Of a stretch of 64,000 nucleotides of DNA, positions 1 to 8,966 are shown piece after piece. The DNA is from Candidatus Krumholzibacteriota bacterium (GTDB lineage Bacteria > Krumholzibacteriota > Krumholzibacteriia > JAJRXK01), in contig JAJRXK010000005.1 in NCBI GenBank assembly GCA_024276305.1, forward strand, positions 61,499 through 125,498, in the 5' to 3' direction. The translations under genes were made by a program, and so were the position numbers. The notes beneath the pieces are model-generated. The model did no database searches and had not been told where the DNA came from. It worked only from the letters and a program-made list of their open reading frames with translations. Each line of letters begins with the position of its first letter. The stretch's first letter is position 1.

Positions 1-1
1 A

Positions 2-454
2 TACCTCGGAGAAGAAGATCTTCCCGCCGACTTCCAGGAGCATGGGCCGGGGGGCGGCTTTTATCCGGTGCCCACGGGTTCGGTCTACGGAGAGGAAGGG
101 CGGGCCGCGGACCAGCTGCTGACGTCGACTCTCTTGCAGATGTTGACGGATCTCAAGGAGATCACGCGCCGTCTGGAGCGGATCGAAGCCCGATTGGACC
201 GCCAAGCTGCCGCACCCGCCGTGAGTCCGGTCGAAGTGCGGGGGAGGGTGGAGCTCCCGGGTCGGGAGGTCGCCGCCGCCGAGGCCGAATTCACGCCTCT
301 GGCCGGAGAGGCCCCCAACGACCTGCCCGGCGCGGAACGTGCTCTGATCGAAGCGACGCTCCGGCAGTTCGAGGGGAATCGGAGGAAGGCGGCGCAGCAA
401 TTGGGCATCAGCGAGAGGACTCTCTACCGAAGGATCCAGAAGTATGGTCTCTGA
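2..454 (+). CDS. C-terminal part of a sigma-54-type response regulator / Fis-family HTH protein (5' truncated by window edge)
   Basis: Frame open from base 2; C-terminus ALIEATLRQFEGNRRKAAQQLGISERTLYRRIQKYGL is a Fis-type HTH. Confidence 0.8.
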   Translation, partial: YLGEEDLPADFQEHGPGGGFYPVPTGSVYGEEGRAADQLLTSTLLQMLTDLKEITRRLERIEARLDRQAAAPAVSPVEVRGRVELPGREVAAAEAEFTPLAGEAPNDLPGAERALIEATLRQFEGNRRKAAQQLGISERTLYRRIQKYGL

Positions 455-517
455 TCCTCGGCCGTCCCCCTTCGGGGGAAGCACATTCGGCGCTGGCCCC
501 GTGGGACCCTTTGTGGG

Positions 518-523
518 TATAAT
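518..523 (+). promoter_or_regulatory. Candidate -10 box (TATAAT) upstream of PorV-like gene
   Basis: Exact TATAAT about 100 nt before the probable start; no clear -35. Confidence 0.35.
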
Positions 524-626
524 GACGAAGGTTCTCGCTCGAATGCAGATTTCCAGTCTCGCCCGCCCGTTGGCTGCCACCCCTTCGACCACTGACCCGT
601 ACCATCCCCTGTCGGAGGACGATGCT

Positions 627-1718
627 TTGCCTAGCAGCTTTCTGACCTTGGCCCGCCGCGGGGTTGTTGTTTCGTTGGTACTCGCTGCCACCCTGTTGGG
701 GTTGGACTCTCCAGCATCGGCGACTCGTTTCGCCGGGGCCTTCATGGCCGATGGAGGGGGAGCCCGTGCAATGGGAATGGGAAGTGCATTCGTGGCCGTG
801 GCCGACGATGCGAGTGCGGCCTTCTGGAATCCGGCGGGACTTCTCAACGCTCCCACTCGGCAGGTCATCGCCATGCACAGCGAGCGTTTCGGAGACCTCA
901 TCGACCGCGACTACGTGAGCTACGTGCAGCCACTGAAGGGTTCGGGTGCCTGGTCTCAGGGCGCATTCGCGTTCAGTGTGATCCACCTGGCAGTCGACGA
1001 CATCCCCTTCACCGCGAACCTCACCTCTCTTCTCGACGACAATGGCGATGGAATCGTTGACGAGACCGAAGTGCTGGATCTCCTCGATCCGGTGATCCAA
1101 GACCAGATCCAGTTCAAGACGGACCGGGAACTTGCCTTCATGGCCTCCTATGCCCGCACTCTGGGCGCGTGGCAGGTCGGGGGTACCGCGAAGTTCATTC
1201 GGCAGAGCGTCGGCGAATTCTCTTCCTTCGGAGTGGGAGTGGACCTCGGCCTCTTGCGCCGGGATTGGTGGCGCGCCCTCGATGTGGGAGTCAAGCTTCA
1301 GGACATCACCAGCACCTACCTCAGCTGGAGCACGGGGCGGAACGAGACCATCTCTCCGGTGGTGACCCCCGGCGCATCCTACGATTGGCGATTCCCGGAC
1401 CTGGGTCTGGCGGTGACCGCGTCGGGAGCCATGGAGATCCACTTCGACGGACGAGGAAATCGTGTGGATCAATTCGGCTATCAGGCCTGGGGGGGCTTCT
1501 TCGAGGACGTGAGTTCGAATCTCTTTCTGGGAGTCGAGACCTCGCTCCGGGACCGGGCCTACTTGCGTTTCGGAAGCCACGGCGGTTTCGATGCTCCCAA
1601 TCTCACCTTCGGGGTGGGACTGGAACTGAGCCGTTTCCGGGTCGACTATGCTCACGCAGGAGATGTGTTGGACATCCAGGAGAGCACCCATCGGGTCAGC
1701 GTGGGAGTGGACTTCTAG
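627..1718 (+). CDS. PorV/PorQ (UPF0164)-like outer-membrane protein
   Basis: GGGARAMGMGSAFVAVADDASAAFWNPAGL motif; probable TTG start at 627 followed by a signal-like peptide (ORF is open from 444). Confidence 0.8.
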   Translation: MPSSFLTLARRGVVVSLVLAATLLGLDSPASATRFAGAFMADGGGARAMGMGSAFVAVADDASAAFWNPAGLLNAPTRQVIAMHSERFGDLIDRDYVSYVQPLKGSGAWSQGAFAFSVIHLAVDDIPFTANLTSLLDDNGDGIVDETEVLDLLDPVIQDQIQFKTDRELAFMASYARTLGAWQVGGTAKFIRQSVGEFSSFGVGVDLGLLRRDWWRALDVGVKLQDITSTYLSWSTGRNETISPVVTPGASYDWRFPDLGLAVTASGAMEIHFDGRGNRVDQFGYQAWGGFFEDVSSNLFLGVETSLRDRAYLRFGSHGGFDAPNLTFGVGLELSRFRVDYAHAGDVLDIQESTHRVSVGVDF

Positions 1719-2354
1719 TTGGCGCCGGCGCCGCGACTGGTCCTCATCACCCCTCCTTCGGGAGAGATCGAAGAAGTCGAGGGGCTCTTGGGCGCGGCGG
1801 CGCAGACCGTGGATCTGCTGGTGCTGCGCTGGCCGAAGCTGAGCGTGGCCGAAGTCGTCTCGCGGATTCGTCGACTCCTCCAGATCGAGCCCCGTCCTCC
1901 CCTGGCCGCTCACGGCCGCTTCGATCTCGCATTGAGTCTGGGCCTCGAGGGAGTCCACCTCGGCGAAGGGGATCTCCCTCCTGCGCTGGTCCGATCCCAG
2001 GCTCCGGACTTGGTCATCGGATGCTCTCGCCACGATCCGGCCGGAGTGGGTCGAAGTCGGGCGGCGGACTACTGCACGGTGAGCCCCTTCGCTCCCACTC
2101 TCTCCAAGCCCGGCGCTGCACCGCTGACGAGGGCGGAGTTCGTGCGGTGCTGTGCCAGTGAAGGGCCGGCGGTTCTGGCCCTGGGCGGAGTGGATTCCTC
2201 CAATGCCACCGAGGCCCTGGACTGTGGCGCCGCGGGCATCGCCACCATTCGAGGCGTCTTCGGCCGCTCCGATCCCGAGGCGGCTCTTTACGAACTCCGC
2301 GAGATGGTCGGCGACGAGGATCTCAGTTCGAGGTCTCCGGAGGCCGAAGCCTGA
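1719..2354 (+). CDS. Thiamine-phosphate synthase / TenI-like protein
   Basis: GVHLGEGDLPP, IGCSRH, ALGGVDSSNATEALDCGAAGIATIRGVFG resemble ThiE/TenI motifs. Confidence 0.75.
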   Translation: MAPAPRLVLITPPSGEIEEVEGLLGAAAQTVDLLVLRWPKLSVAEVVSRIRRLLQIEPRPPLAAHGRFDLALSLGLEGVHLGEGDLPPALVRSQAPDLVIGCSRHDPAGVGRSRAADYCTVSPFAPTLSKPGAAPLTRAEFVRCCASEGPAVLALGGVDSSNATEALDCGAAGIATIRGVFGRSDPEAALYELREMVGDEDLSSRSPEAEA

Positions 2355-4284
2355 GCCGATCTCCGGGCCGAATGGTGGAGGTCGGACGCAAGCCGTTCCA
2401 ACCCAAGAGGTCGCTCAGGGGGATCCCGAACTTCCTCCCGATTCCACTGAGGGTGTCGCTTCGGCGGACGGTGTAGGTCGCGGGACCGGTGGTGGACTGG
2501 CTCGCGAAGTCGACCCCCGGGGCCGGATGAGACTTGGGGACATGGATCCAGAGATGGCTGCCCGCCCGGATGCGATGGTTGCGCAGGCCGTTGGCCCGCT
2601 TCAATGCGGCGACGGTGGTGCCGTGAGCGGCCGCGATCGTGCTCAAGGTATCTCCACTGCGGATACGGTATCGGATGGTCTTGTGCCCGCTGGGCGGAGA
2701 GGTGCGGGGGCGGCCATTGCGGTCCGCATTCGACGTCGCAGCGGCGAGAGAGACCCCTCGGGGGTAGGGGATGGTCAGGACCGTTCCCACCCGGACTCGA
2801 CGAGGATTCCGAATGTGATTGAGGTCCATGATCGAACGGACCGAAGTGCGGTAGCGCCGAGCCAGTTGGCCCAGGGTTTCGCCTCTCTTCATCTTGTGTT
2901 TGCGCCAGGAAATGCGCTGGTCCTGGGGAATCTCCGAGAGCGCGGCGAAGGTGCGGTCGCCGGTCCCCACCGGAACTCGGAGGCGGTAGCGACGGCGGTC
3001 GGGAGGCGTGCAGCCCGCCAGGAGCTGAGGATTCAATTCTTCGAGAAGGGCCTTCTCGAAGCCGCCCGCCTTGGCGATCTGATCGAAGCCGAAGGCGTCG
3101 TCCACTTCGATGGCATCGAAGCGGAGGGTGTCTCCTTCTCCCTCACGGAAACCGTAGGCCTCGGGATCGGATCCGATGCGAGCGGCCGCGATGAACTTGG
3201 GGACGTAGTCTCGGGTTTCGCGCGGGAGGCGGAGCTCCCAGAAATCAGGATCGCCCTGGAGGCCGATCGCCCGCTGGATTCGGTACTCTCCCGAATTGTA
3301 GGCAGCGAGTGCCAGAGGCCAGCTCTGGAACATCCCGTGCAGCATCTTGATGTGGCGGCAGGCGGCTCGAGTGGACTGTTCGATGTCCTGGCGTTCATCG
3401 ATCCACTCGTTGATCTTGAGGCCCCGGTTGCGGGCGGTACTCCTCACGAACTGCCAGTAGCCGACGGCGGAAGCGTGGCTGCGGACGGTGGGATTCAGCC
3501 CGCTCTCGATCATCGACATGTACACCAGTTCCCGGGGCAGGTCTTCCTCTTCCAGAATGCTCTCGATGATCCAGCCCTTGCGAGCCTTGCGGTCCAACCA
3601 ACGCTGGAAGTCCTTCTTGCCGCGGTGGGTGAAGTAGTCGACCCACTTCTTCACTTGATTGTTCTCCACCGTCAGGAGTTCCCGTTCGAAGGTCGAGGCC
3701 TCGGGGAGCTCGGGCATGACGAAGTCCGGAAGCCCGTATTGAGCCCGGAGACTGTCGTAGGCGTCGGCGAGACTCTGGCTCACGGGGGCGTAGCTCTCGG
3801 AGAAGAATCGCTCCTCGGTCAGGATCTCGATGAACTTGGTGAGCTTGCGGTCGAGCGATTCCACATAGAGGAGAGCCAAGGAGTCGGGTTGGTCGTCGTG
3901 AGCTTCGGCGATTCGGTCCTGGAGGAGGTAGAAGTACTCCTCCGCCAGATCCAGATCTCCTCCGAAGTACTGGGCTCCACCTTCCACGTAGAGATCTTCC
4001 AGCTCGGCCAACGCCGGATGGGTGCGGAGGATCTTCTGGAGCAGGCTCTCGTCGGTGGGGGGCTCGAAGGTCGGGTCGAGGCCACCTGCGAAGTCCAGGG
4101 AATCGGCGGCGAAGAGACTTTCGTCGAGGGCGATCTCGTCGCGATCGAGCGCGTGGGTGGGGGAGACGCTCTCCGAAGGCGCGCCGCACGCGGCGATCCC
4201 GACCGAGATGGCCATCAACCACGACCGAGGGGAGCGAAGCAGGCGCCAGCGCAGAGGGCGTAGGGGGTGGTCAGGCTGCATCAT
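2323..4284 (-). CDS. MltD-like lytic transglycosylase lipoprotein with three LysM repeats
   Basis: Start MMQPDHPLRP at 4284; lipobox IAAC; SLT motif SMIESGLNPTVRSHASAVGYWQF...AAYNSG; three C-terminal LysM repeats. Confidence 0.88.
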   Translation of the reverse strand: MMQPDHPLRPLRWRLLRSPRSWLMAISVGIAACGAPSESVSPTHALDRDEIALDESLFAADSLDFAGGLDPTFEPPTDESLLQKILRTHPALAELEDLYVEGGAQYFGGDLDLAEEYFYLLQDRIAEAHDDQPDSLALLYVESLDRKLTKFIEILTEERFFSESYAPVSQSLADAYDSLRAQYGLPDFVMPELPEASTFERELLTVENNQVKKWVDYFTHRGKKDFQRWLDRKARKGWIIESILEEEDLPRELVYMSMIESGLNPTVRSHASAVGYWQFVRSTARNRGLKINEWIDERQDIEQSTRAACRHIKMLHGMFQSWPLALAAYNSGEYRIQRAIGLQGDPDFWELRLPRETRDYVPKFIAAARIGSDPEAYGFREGEGDTLRFDAIEVDDAFGFDQIAKAGGFEKALLEELNPQLLAGCTPPDRRRYRLRVPVGTGDRTFAALSEIPQDQRISWRKHKMKRGETLGQLARRYRTSVRSIMDLNHIRNPRRVRVGTVLTIPYPRGVSLAAATSNADRNGRPRTSPPSGHKTIRYRIRSGDTLSTIAAAHGTTVAALKRANGLRNHRIRAGSHLWIHVPKSHPAPGVDFASQSTTGPATYTVRRSDTLSGIGRKFGIPLSDLLGWNGLRPTSTIRPGDRLRLRPPETSN

Positions 4285-4323
4285 CGTGGTCTCCAAGGGC
4301 GGATTCGTCCGTGCGATCGCGGG

Positions 4324-4352
4324 AGAATAGCCGCTCTGGGCGGTGGCGTCAC
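4324..4352 (-). promoter_or_regulatory. Candidate promoter for mltD-like gene (GTGACG-N17-TATTCT on - strand)
   Basis: Reverse complement of agaata (4324-4329) and cgtcac (4347-4352), 17 nt apart. Confidence 0.4.
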
Positions 4353-4355
4353 CGC
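4340..4355. promoter_or_regulatory. Perfect inverted repeat GCGGTG-GCGT-CACCGC in divergent intergenic region
   Basis: Direct reading; lies between divergent genes starting at 4284(-) and 4411(+). Confidence 0.5.
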
Positions 4356-4410
4356 GGATTGTGGTAGTATCAGTGCAGAACATGCTCCGCCTTCGTGCGA
4401 GATCCGCAAC

Positions 4411-5694
4411 ATGAAGTATCAGCACCAACGTGTCGATCTCCGGAGCTTCCTCCTCCGGGAGGTTCCCAAGTCGCAGCTCGATGCGTCGCTGCGACGCCGT
4501 GTCGAGGAGGCCCTCCGCGGCGAGGAGTCGTTGCGTGCAGTGACGGCAGAGGTCCTGCGCAGCCTCATCGCCAGCGGAACCCTCCGAGAAGGCGGACGGC
4601 TCCGCGAGGGCCCGGATCGGATCCCTCTCTATGTCCTGCCCGGATCTCCTCGGGCCTACGACCTGCGCTCGCTGCTCGGGGAGGATGCGGAGCCGGCGGC
4701 TCCGGCGGTCTCGACGCCGGTCGATCGGCCGGTGGCCACCGACCTCCCCTCGGTCGCTCCTCCCAATGGGGGCGCGCGGGCCTCTCTGGAGGCGATTCGC
4801 CGGACTCTCCAACGCGACTGGGTGAGTTACGGACCGGAGGCCAGCCTGGAAGTGATCATGGAGGAATTGGCGGAGCGACTGGCCTCGGCCCGAGTGCACC
4901 TGCGGCTCCTCCAGAGCGAGCTTCCTCAGCGCCTGGAATCCGGGCCCCGATGGACGGTCTTCGAGGAGGGCGATCCACAGGCGGCGGAGTGGCTTCGCCG
5001 CATTCGCCACGGCGGCACTTCGGTCGTCGACGCCGGGGGGGGCGAGGTGTGGGCTCCGGTCTTGCTGGCCGAAGAGGTCGTGGGCGCGCTGCAGGCCCCT
5101 CGTTCGGTCCCCCGGGACCTTCTCCTGTGCGCAACCGAAACCTTGACCGCGCTCTTGGGGGCCTTCCACCGCAGTCGGCGCCGAGTCTACATGGATCCCC
5201 TCACCGGTCTGAACAACCGTGGCTTCTTCGAGCAGCAGATCAGCGTCGAACTCGAGCGTTCGGCGCGGAGCAATCAGGAACTCGCTTTGCTCTTCGTGGA
5301 CATCGATCACTTCAAGGCGGTCAACGACGAGTACGGGCACGACGCGGGAGACCTGGTGCTGCAGATCGTGGCCCAGCATCTGGTGGCCGGATTGCGTCGG
5401 ATCGATTCGGTGTCCCGATGGGGCGGAGAAGAATTCGCCATGCTTCTTCCGGCCACCGGCCGCGAGCAGGGCGTGTTCATCGCGAATCGTCTGCGAAGCG
5501 CAGTCGAGTCGCAGCGGATCCAGCTCTCGGACGGCCAAGACCTGAGGGTGACCATCAGCATGGGAGTTTCGGTCGCGCCCCACCACGCCGCCGGCGGGGA
5601 GAAGGAATTGCTGCGTCACGCGGACCAAGCCCTCTACGAAGCCAAACGCAGGGGGCGCAATCGAGTTTGCCTGGCTCCCACCCCTGCCGACTGA
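4411..5694 (+). CDS. GGDEF-domain diguanylate cyclase
   Basis: DPLTGLNNRGFF, VDIDHFKAVNDEYGHDAGD, RRIDSVSRWGGEEF; ATG at 4411. Confidence 0.9.
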   Translation: MKYQHQRVDLRSFLLREVPKSQLDASLRRRVEEALRGEESLRAVTAEVLRSLIASGTLREGGRLREGPDRIPLYVLPGSPRAYDLRSLLGEDAEPAAPAVSTPVDRPVATDLPSVAPPNGGARASLEAIRRTLQRDWVSYGPEASLEVIMEELAERLASARVHLRLLQSELPQRLESGPRWTVFEEGDPQAAEWLRRIRHGGTSVVDAGGGEVWAPVLLAEEVVGALQAPRSVPRDLLLCATETLTALLGAFHRSRRRVYMDPLTGLNNRGFFEQQISVELERSARSNQELALLFVDIDHFKAVNDEYGHDAGDLVLQIVAQHLVAGLRRIDSVSRWGGEEFAMLLPATGREQGVFIANRLRSAVESQRIQLSDGQDLRVTISMGVSVAPHHAAGGEKELLRHADQALYEAKRRGRNRVCLAPTPAD

Positions 5695-5718
5695 ACGAAC
5701 TCGTCCTCCCCCCTTTCC

Positions 5719-7911
5719 ATGTCCCTGGCCTGGCTGTCCCTTCTGGAGGCCCTCTGCGGTTTTGCTTGTGGCGGTCCCTACGTGGAGCTCTCCGCTCGGT
5801 TGGTGGCCGGAGGAGCGGCGGTCGCGGGTTGGGTCGGTTGCCCACGGCGGCGGGCGCTGCTCCTGGTGGCCTTCGGCATCGGCCTGGTCGGGGCCTGGCG
5901 CCTGGGCCGATTGGAAGGGGAGTTGCCCGCGAACACCCCCGCTGCCTTCGAACTCGCGGCTCCATGCCGTGACGGACGGGCTCGGGCCTGGGTCCGACCC
6001 GAGGGGGCTCCGCCTCGGCGGTTGTTGCTGAGTGGTCTGCCCGATTCTCTTCAGAGCGGGGCCCGGGGCTTTGCGATTCTGGGGGGAATCGAGGTGGTTT
6101 CGCGCCGAAATCCCGACGATGCCGATCGGCGTCGGTCGTTGCTGGGTCGGCGGGTCCAGGGCAGGGCGTGGGTGAAGAGGGATTCGGTGGTGATTCTTTC
6201 GGGCGGCCGCCTCGGTCCCGCCCAAGGGATCCGGGCTTGGTTGGTGCGGAGGTGGCGCAGGGAGTGGGGCGCGAGCAGTCCCCTGTGGGAGGCCTTGGTC
6301 CTGGGCGAACGCAGGGGCTTGAACGCCGAGGTCCAGGGCCGAATGGGGAGGCTGGGCCTGGCCCATCTCCTGGCCCTGAGCGGCTTGCACGTGGGAATCG
6401 TTTGCGCGCTCCTGTTGTGGCCCTTTCGCCGGTGGGGTCGGCGGGGCACGGTCCACCTCCTTCCCTTGATCGCCGCCTGGGCCGGGTTGGCCGGGCTCTC
6501 CTCGTCCATGCTCCGCGCGGTGGGCATGGTGGCCTGGTGGGCGTGGGGACGCCGCCTGGGCCGTCCCAGCCGCGCCCTGGATGGCCTGGCGGTGGTGGCG
6601 ATGGCGGAGCTGGTGTGGCGTCCGGTGGCGCTGCTCTCGGTGGGTTGGTGGCTGAGCTACGCGGCCACGGTGGGGATCCTGCACTGGGGCCAAGGAGCCG
6701 CGCCGTCTTCCCGTCTGGTCGCGGCCATTCGAATCTCGGTGGCGGCTCAACTCGCCACTCTCCCGTGGGTGCTGGGCCTCTTCGGGACCTTCGCTTGGGC
6801 TTCGCCCCTCTCTCTTCTGGTGATCGGTCCCGTCTTCGGTGGAGTCTTGGCCTTGGGGCTGGTCGGGATCCTGGTCGAGAGCTGCGGTCTGGGGTGGCCG
6901 GGGATCCACATGATGGTGATGGTGGCGAGCCATCTCTTCGGCGCGAGTGTGGCCCTGGCGGCCCGGGTGATGCCCGAAGCCTGGGGTCACCCCGGCATCG
7001 GCGGCGGGGCCTGGACCGCGGCAATGACGGCCGTGAGTCTGGTGCTTCCGCCGTGGCGGGGAGCGCGATTCTGGAGATGGACGGGGGCCTTGGGACTGGT
7101 TCTGGTCGTCCACGCCGGGGGATGGGATCGAGGCGGCGCGCAATGGGTGAGTATGGATGTGGGCCAAGGAGACGCCGCCGTCTACCGGGCGGGCGGAAGG
7201 ACCCTGGTGGTCGATGCCGGACCCTGGTCGCCGGCCTATGATGCGGGACGGTCCACCGTCCTGCCCTACCTCGCCCGGCGCAATCTCCGGGGGGTGGACC
7301 TCCTCATCACCCATGGGCATCTCGATCACTTCGGCGGTGCGTCCGCCCTCCTGAACTCGGGGCGGGTGGGCCGGCTGATCATGGCCGCTGCGGATTCGAC
7401 CCAGGCTTGGGCCCGCCGTTTGGGATCGATTGCGCGGGAGGAGGGAGCGGAAGTGGATTGGGTCGAGGCCGGCGACCGGTGGAAGATGGGAGAGTGGCCG
7501 GTCGAGTGTTGGTGGCCACGAGGGGACGCGTCGGCGAAGGATGCGAATCTCCGCAGCATCGTGGTGCGGGTGGGTTCACCCTCGCAGGGGCTCCTGGCCC
7601 CCGGAGATCTGGAGCGCGAAGCGGAGCGTGCACTTCTGGAATCGCAGCTCCTGGGACAGGCGTCGATCCGGATCCTGAAGGTCGCGCACCACGGTGGGAA
7701 TACGGGGACCGATGCGGGGTGGTTGAGAGTTCTGATGCCGCGGGATGCGCTGGTCTCCTGCGGTCGCATCAATCGCTACGGTCATCCCCATTCGGCCGTC
7801 CTGCAACGCCTGGAGTCGGCAAGGGTGCGGGTGTGGCGTACGGATGAGGCCGGGGCTCTGCGGATCGAATGGGATCGCGGCGGCGCGGCGCGGGTGGGGA
7901 GCTGCCGTTGA
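5719..7911 (+). CDS. comEC: ComEC/Rec2-family DNA internalization protein
   Basis: Competence transmembrane domain (LGLAHLLALSGLHVGIVCALLLWPFRR) plus MBL domain (VSMDVGQGDAAVYR, LLITHGHLDHFGG). Confidence 0.9.
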   Translation: MSLAWLSLLEALCGFACGGPYVELSARLVAGGAAVAGWVGCPRRRALLLVAFGIGLVGAWRLGRLEGELPANTPAAFELAAPCRDGRARAWVRPEGAPPRRLLLSGLPDSLQSGARGFAILGGIEVVSRRNPDDADRRRSLLGRRVQGRAWVKRDSVVILSGGRLGPAQGIRAWLVRRWRREWGASSPLWEALVLGERRGLNAEVQGRMGRLGLAHLLALSGLHVGIVCALLLWPFRRWGRRGTVHLLPLIAAWAGLAGLSSSMLRAVGMVAWWAWGRRLGRPSRALDGLAVVAMAELVWRPVALLSVGWWLSYAATVGILHWGQGAAPSSRLVAAIRISVAAQLATLPWVLGLFGTFAWASPLSLLVIGPVFGGVLALGLVGILVESCGLGWPGIHMMVMVASHLFGASVALAARVMPEAWGHPGIGGGAWTAAMTAVSLVLPPWRGARFWRWTGALGLVLVVHAGGWDRGGAQWVSMDVGQGDAAVYRAGGRTLVVDAGPWSPAYDAGRSTVLPYLARRNLRGVDLLITHGHLDHFGGASALLNSGRVGRLIMAAADSTQAWARRLGSIAREEGAEVDWVEAGDRWKMGEWPVECWWPRGDASAKDANLRSIVVRVGSPSQGLLAPGDLEREAERALLESQLLGQASIRILKVAHHGGNTGTDAGWLRVLMPRDALVSCGRINRYGHPHSAVLQRLESARVRVWRTDEAGALRIEWDRGGAARVGSCR

Positions 7912-7933
7912 GCTGATGTCCGCGGCGGCTTTC

Positions 7934-7962
7934 TTGACGCTCCTACCCGGCGGAACTATCCT
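7934..7962 (+). promoter_or_regulatory. Promoter TTGACG-N17-TATCCT upstream of purC
   Basis: TTGACG at 7934-7939, TATCCT at 7957-7962. Confidence 0.65.
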
Positions 7963-8054
7963 GCGGATCCGGTGCTTCGATCCACTCTTCTGTGAGTCTG
8001 GTTGCCGCGGCTCAGAGCGTGAGCTGCCCGATTCCACTTCTTTGGAGGCTGCCG

Positions 8055-8966
8055 TTGGCGCGTTTTCCGACCTTGGTCCGATGTCAGGACCTAGGCCTCG
8101 AACCCGACTTTTGCGGCAAGGTGCGCGAGATCTTCGACCTCGGTTCCGAGTTGGTTCTCGTCGCGACCGATCGGATCAGCGCATTCGATGTGATCATGGA
8201 TCAGCCGGTTCCCGGAAGGGGAGCTCTGCTCACCCAGATGACTCTGGCCTGGTACGAGGTCTTCGGTCGTGGACTGTGCCACCACTTGGTGCATGCCGAC
8301 GCAGCCTCGCTTCCCGATCCATTTCGCGCTCATGCGGACCGCCTCGAGGGACGGGTCATGCTCGTTCGCAAAGCGGAGCGTTACGATATCGAAGCGGTGG
8401 TTCGGGGTTATATTGCGGGCAGCGGATACCAGGACTACCTGGCCAGCGGTGAGATCTGCGGCCACCGCCTTCCCGAAGGTCTGAAGCGCTGTCAGGAGTT
8501 GCCGCAGCCCATCTTCACCCCGGCGACCAAAGCCGATGAGGGGCATGACGAGAACATCGATGCATCCCGGGCCAAGAGTATCGTGGGAGAGGCGGCCTTC
8601 TCGGCCATCGAAGCCGAGAGCATGCGCCTCTACTCCGAGGCGCGAGCTTACGCCCTCGAGCGGGGCATCATCATCGCCGACACGAAATTCGAATTCGGTC
8701 TCATCGATGGCGAGCTCACCCTCATCGACGAGATTCTCACTCCCGACAGCAGCCGCTACTGGGAGAAGGACAAGTACGAGGTGGGGCGGGAGCAGGACAG
8801 CCTCGACAAACAGATTCTGCGGAATCATCTCTTGAGCCTCGACTGGGATCACCGTCCTCCGCCTCCGCATCTCGACGAAGATCTGCTGCAATCGGTGGCC
8901 GACGGATACGTCGCGATCTTCCACCGTCTCTTTCCCGAACGCGCCGAGGAGCTGGGACTCCGATGA
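8055..8966 (+). CDS. purC: Phosphoribosylaminoimidazole-succinocarboxamide synthase
   Basis: GKVREIFDLGSELVLVATDRISAFDVIM; TTG start 8055 preceded by GGAGG (ORF open from 7992). Confidence 0.93.
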   Translation: MARFPTLVRCQDLGLEPDFCGKVREIFDLGSELVLVATDRISAFDVIMDQPVPGRGALLTQMTLAWYEVFGRGLCHHLVHADAASLPDPFRAHADRLEGRVMLVRKAERYDIEAVVRGYIAGSGYQDYLASGEICGHRLPEGLKRCQELPQPIFTPATKADEGHDENIDASRAKSIVGEAAFSAIEAESMRLYSEARAYALERGIIIADTKFEFGLIDGELTLIDEILTPDSSRYWEKDKYEVGREQDSLDKQILRNHLLSLDWDHRPPPPHLDEDLLQSVADGYVAIFHRLFPERAEELGLR

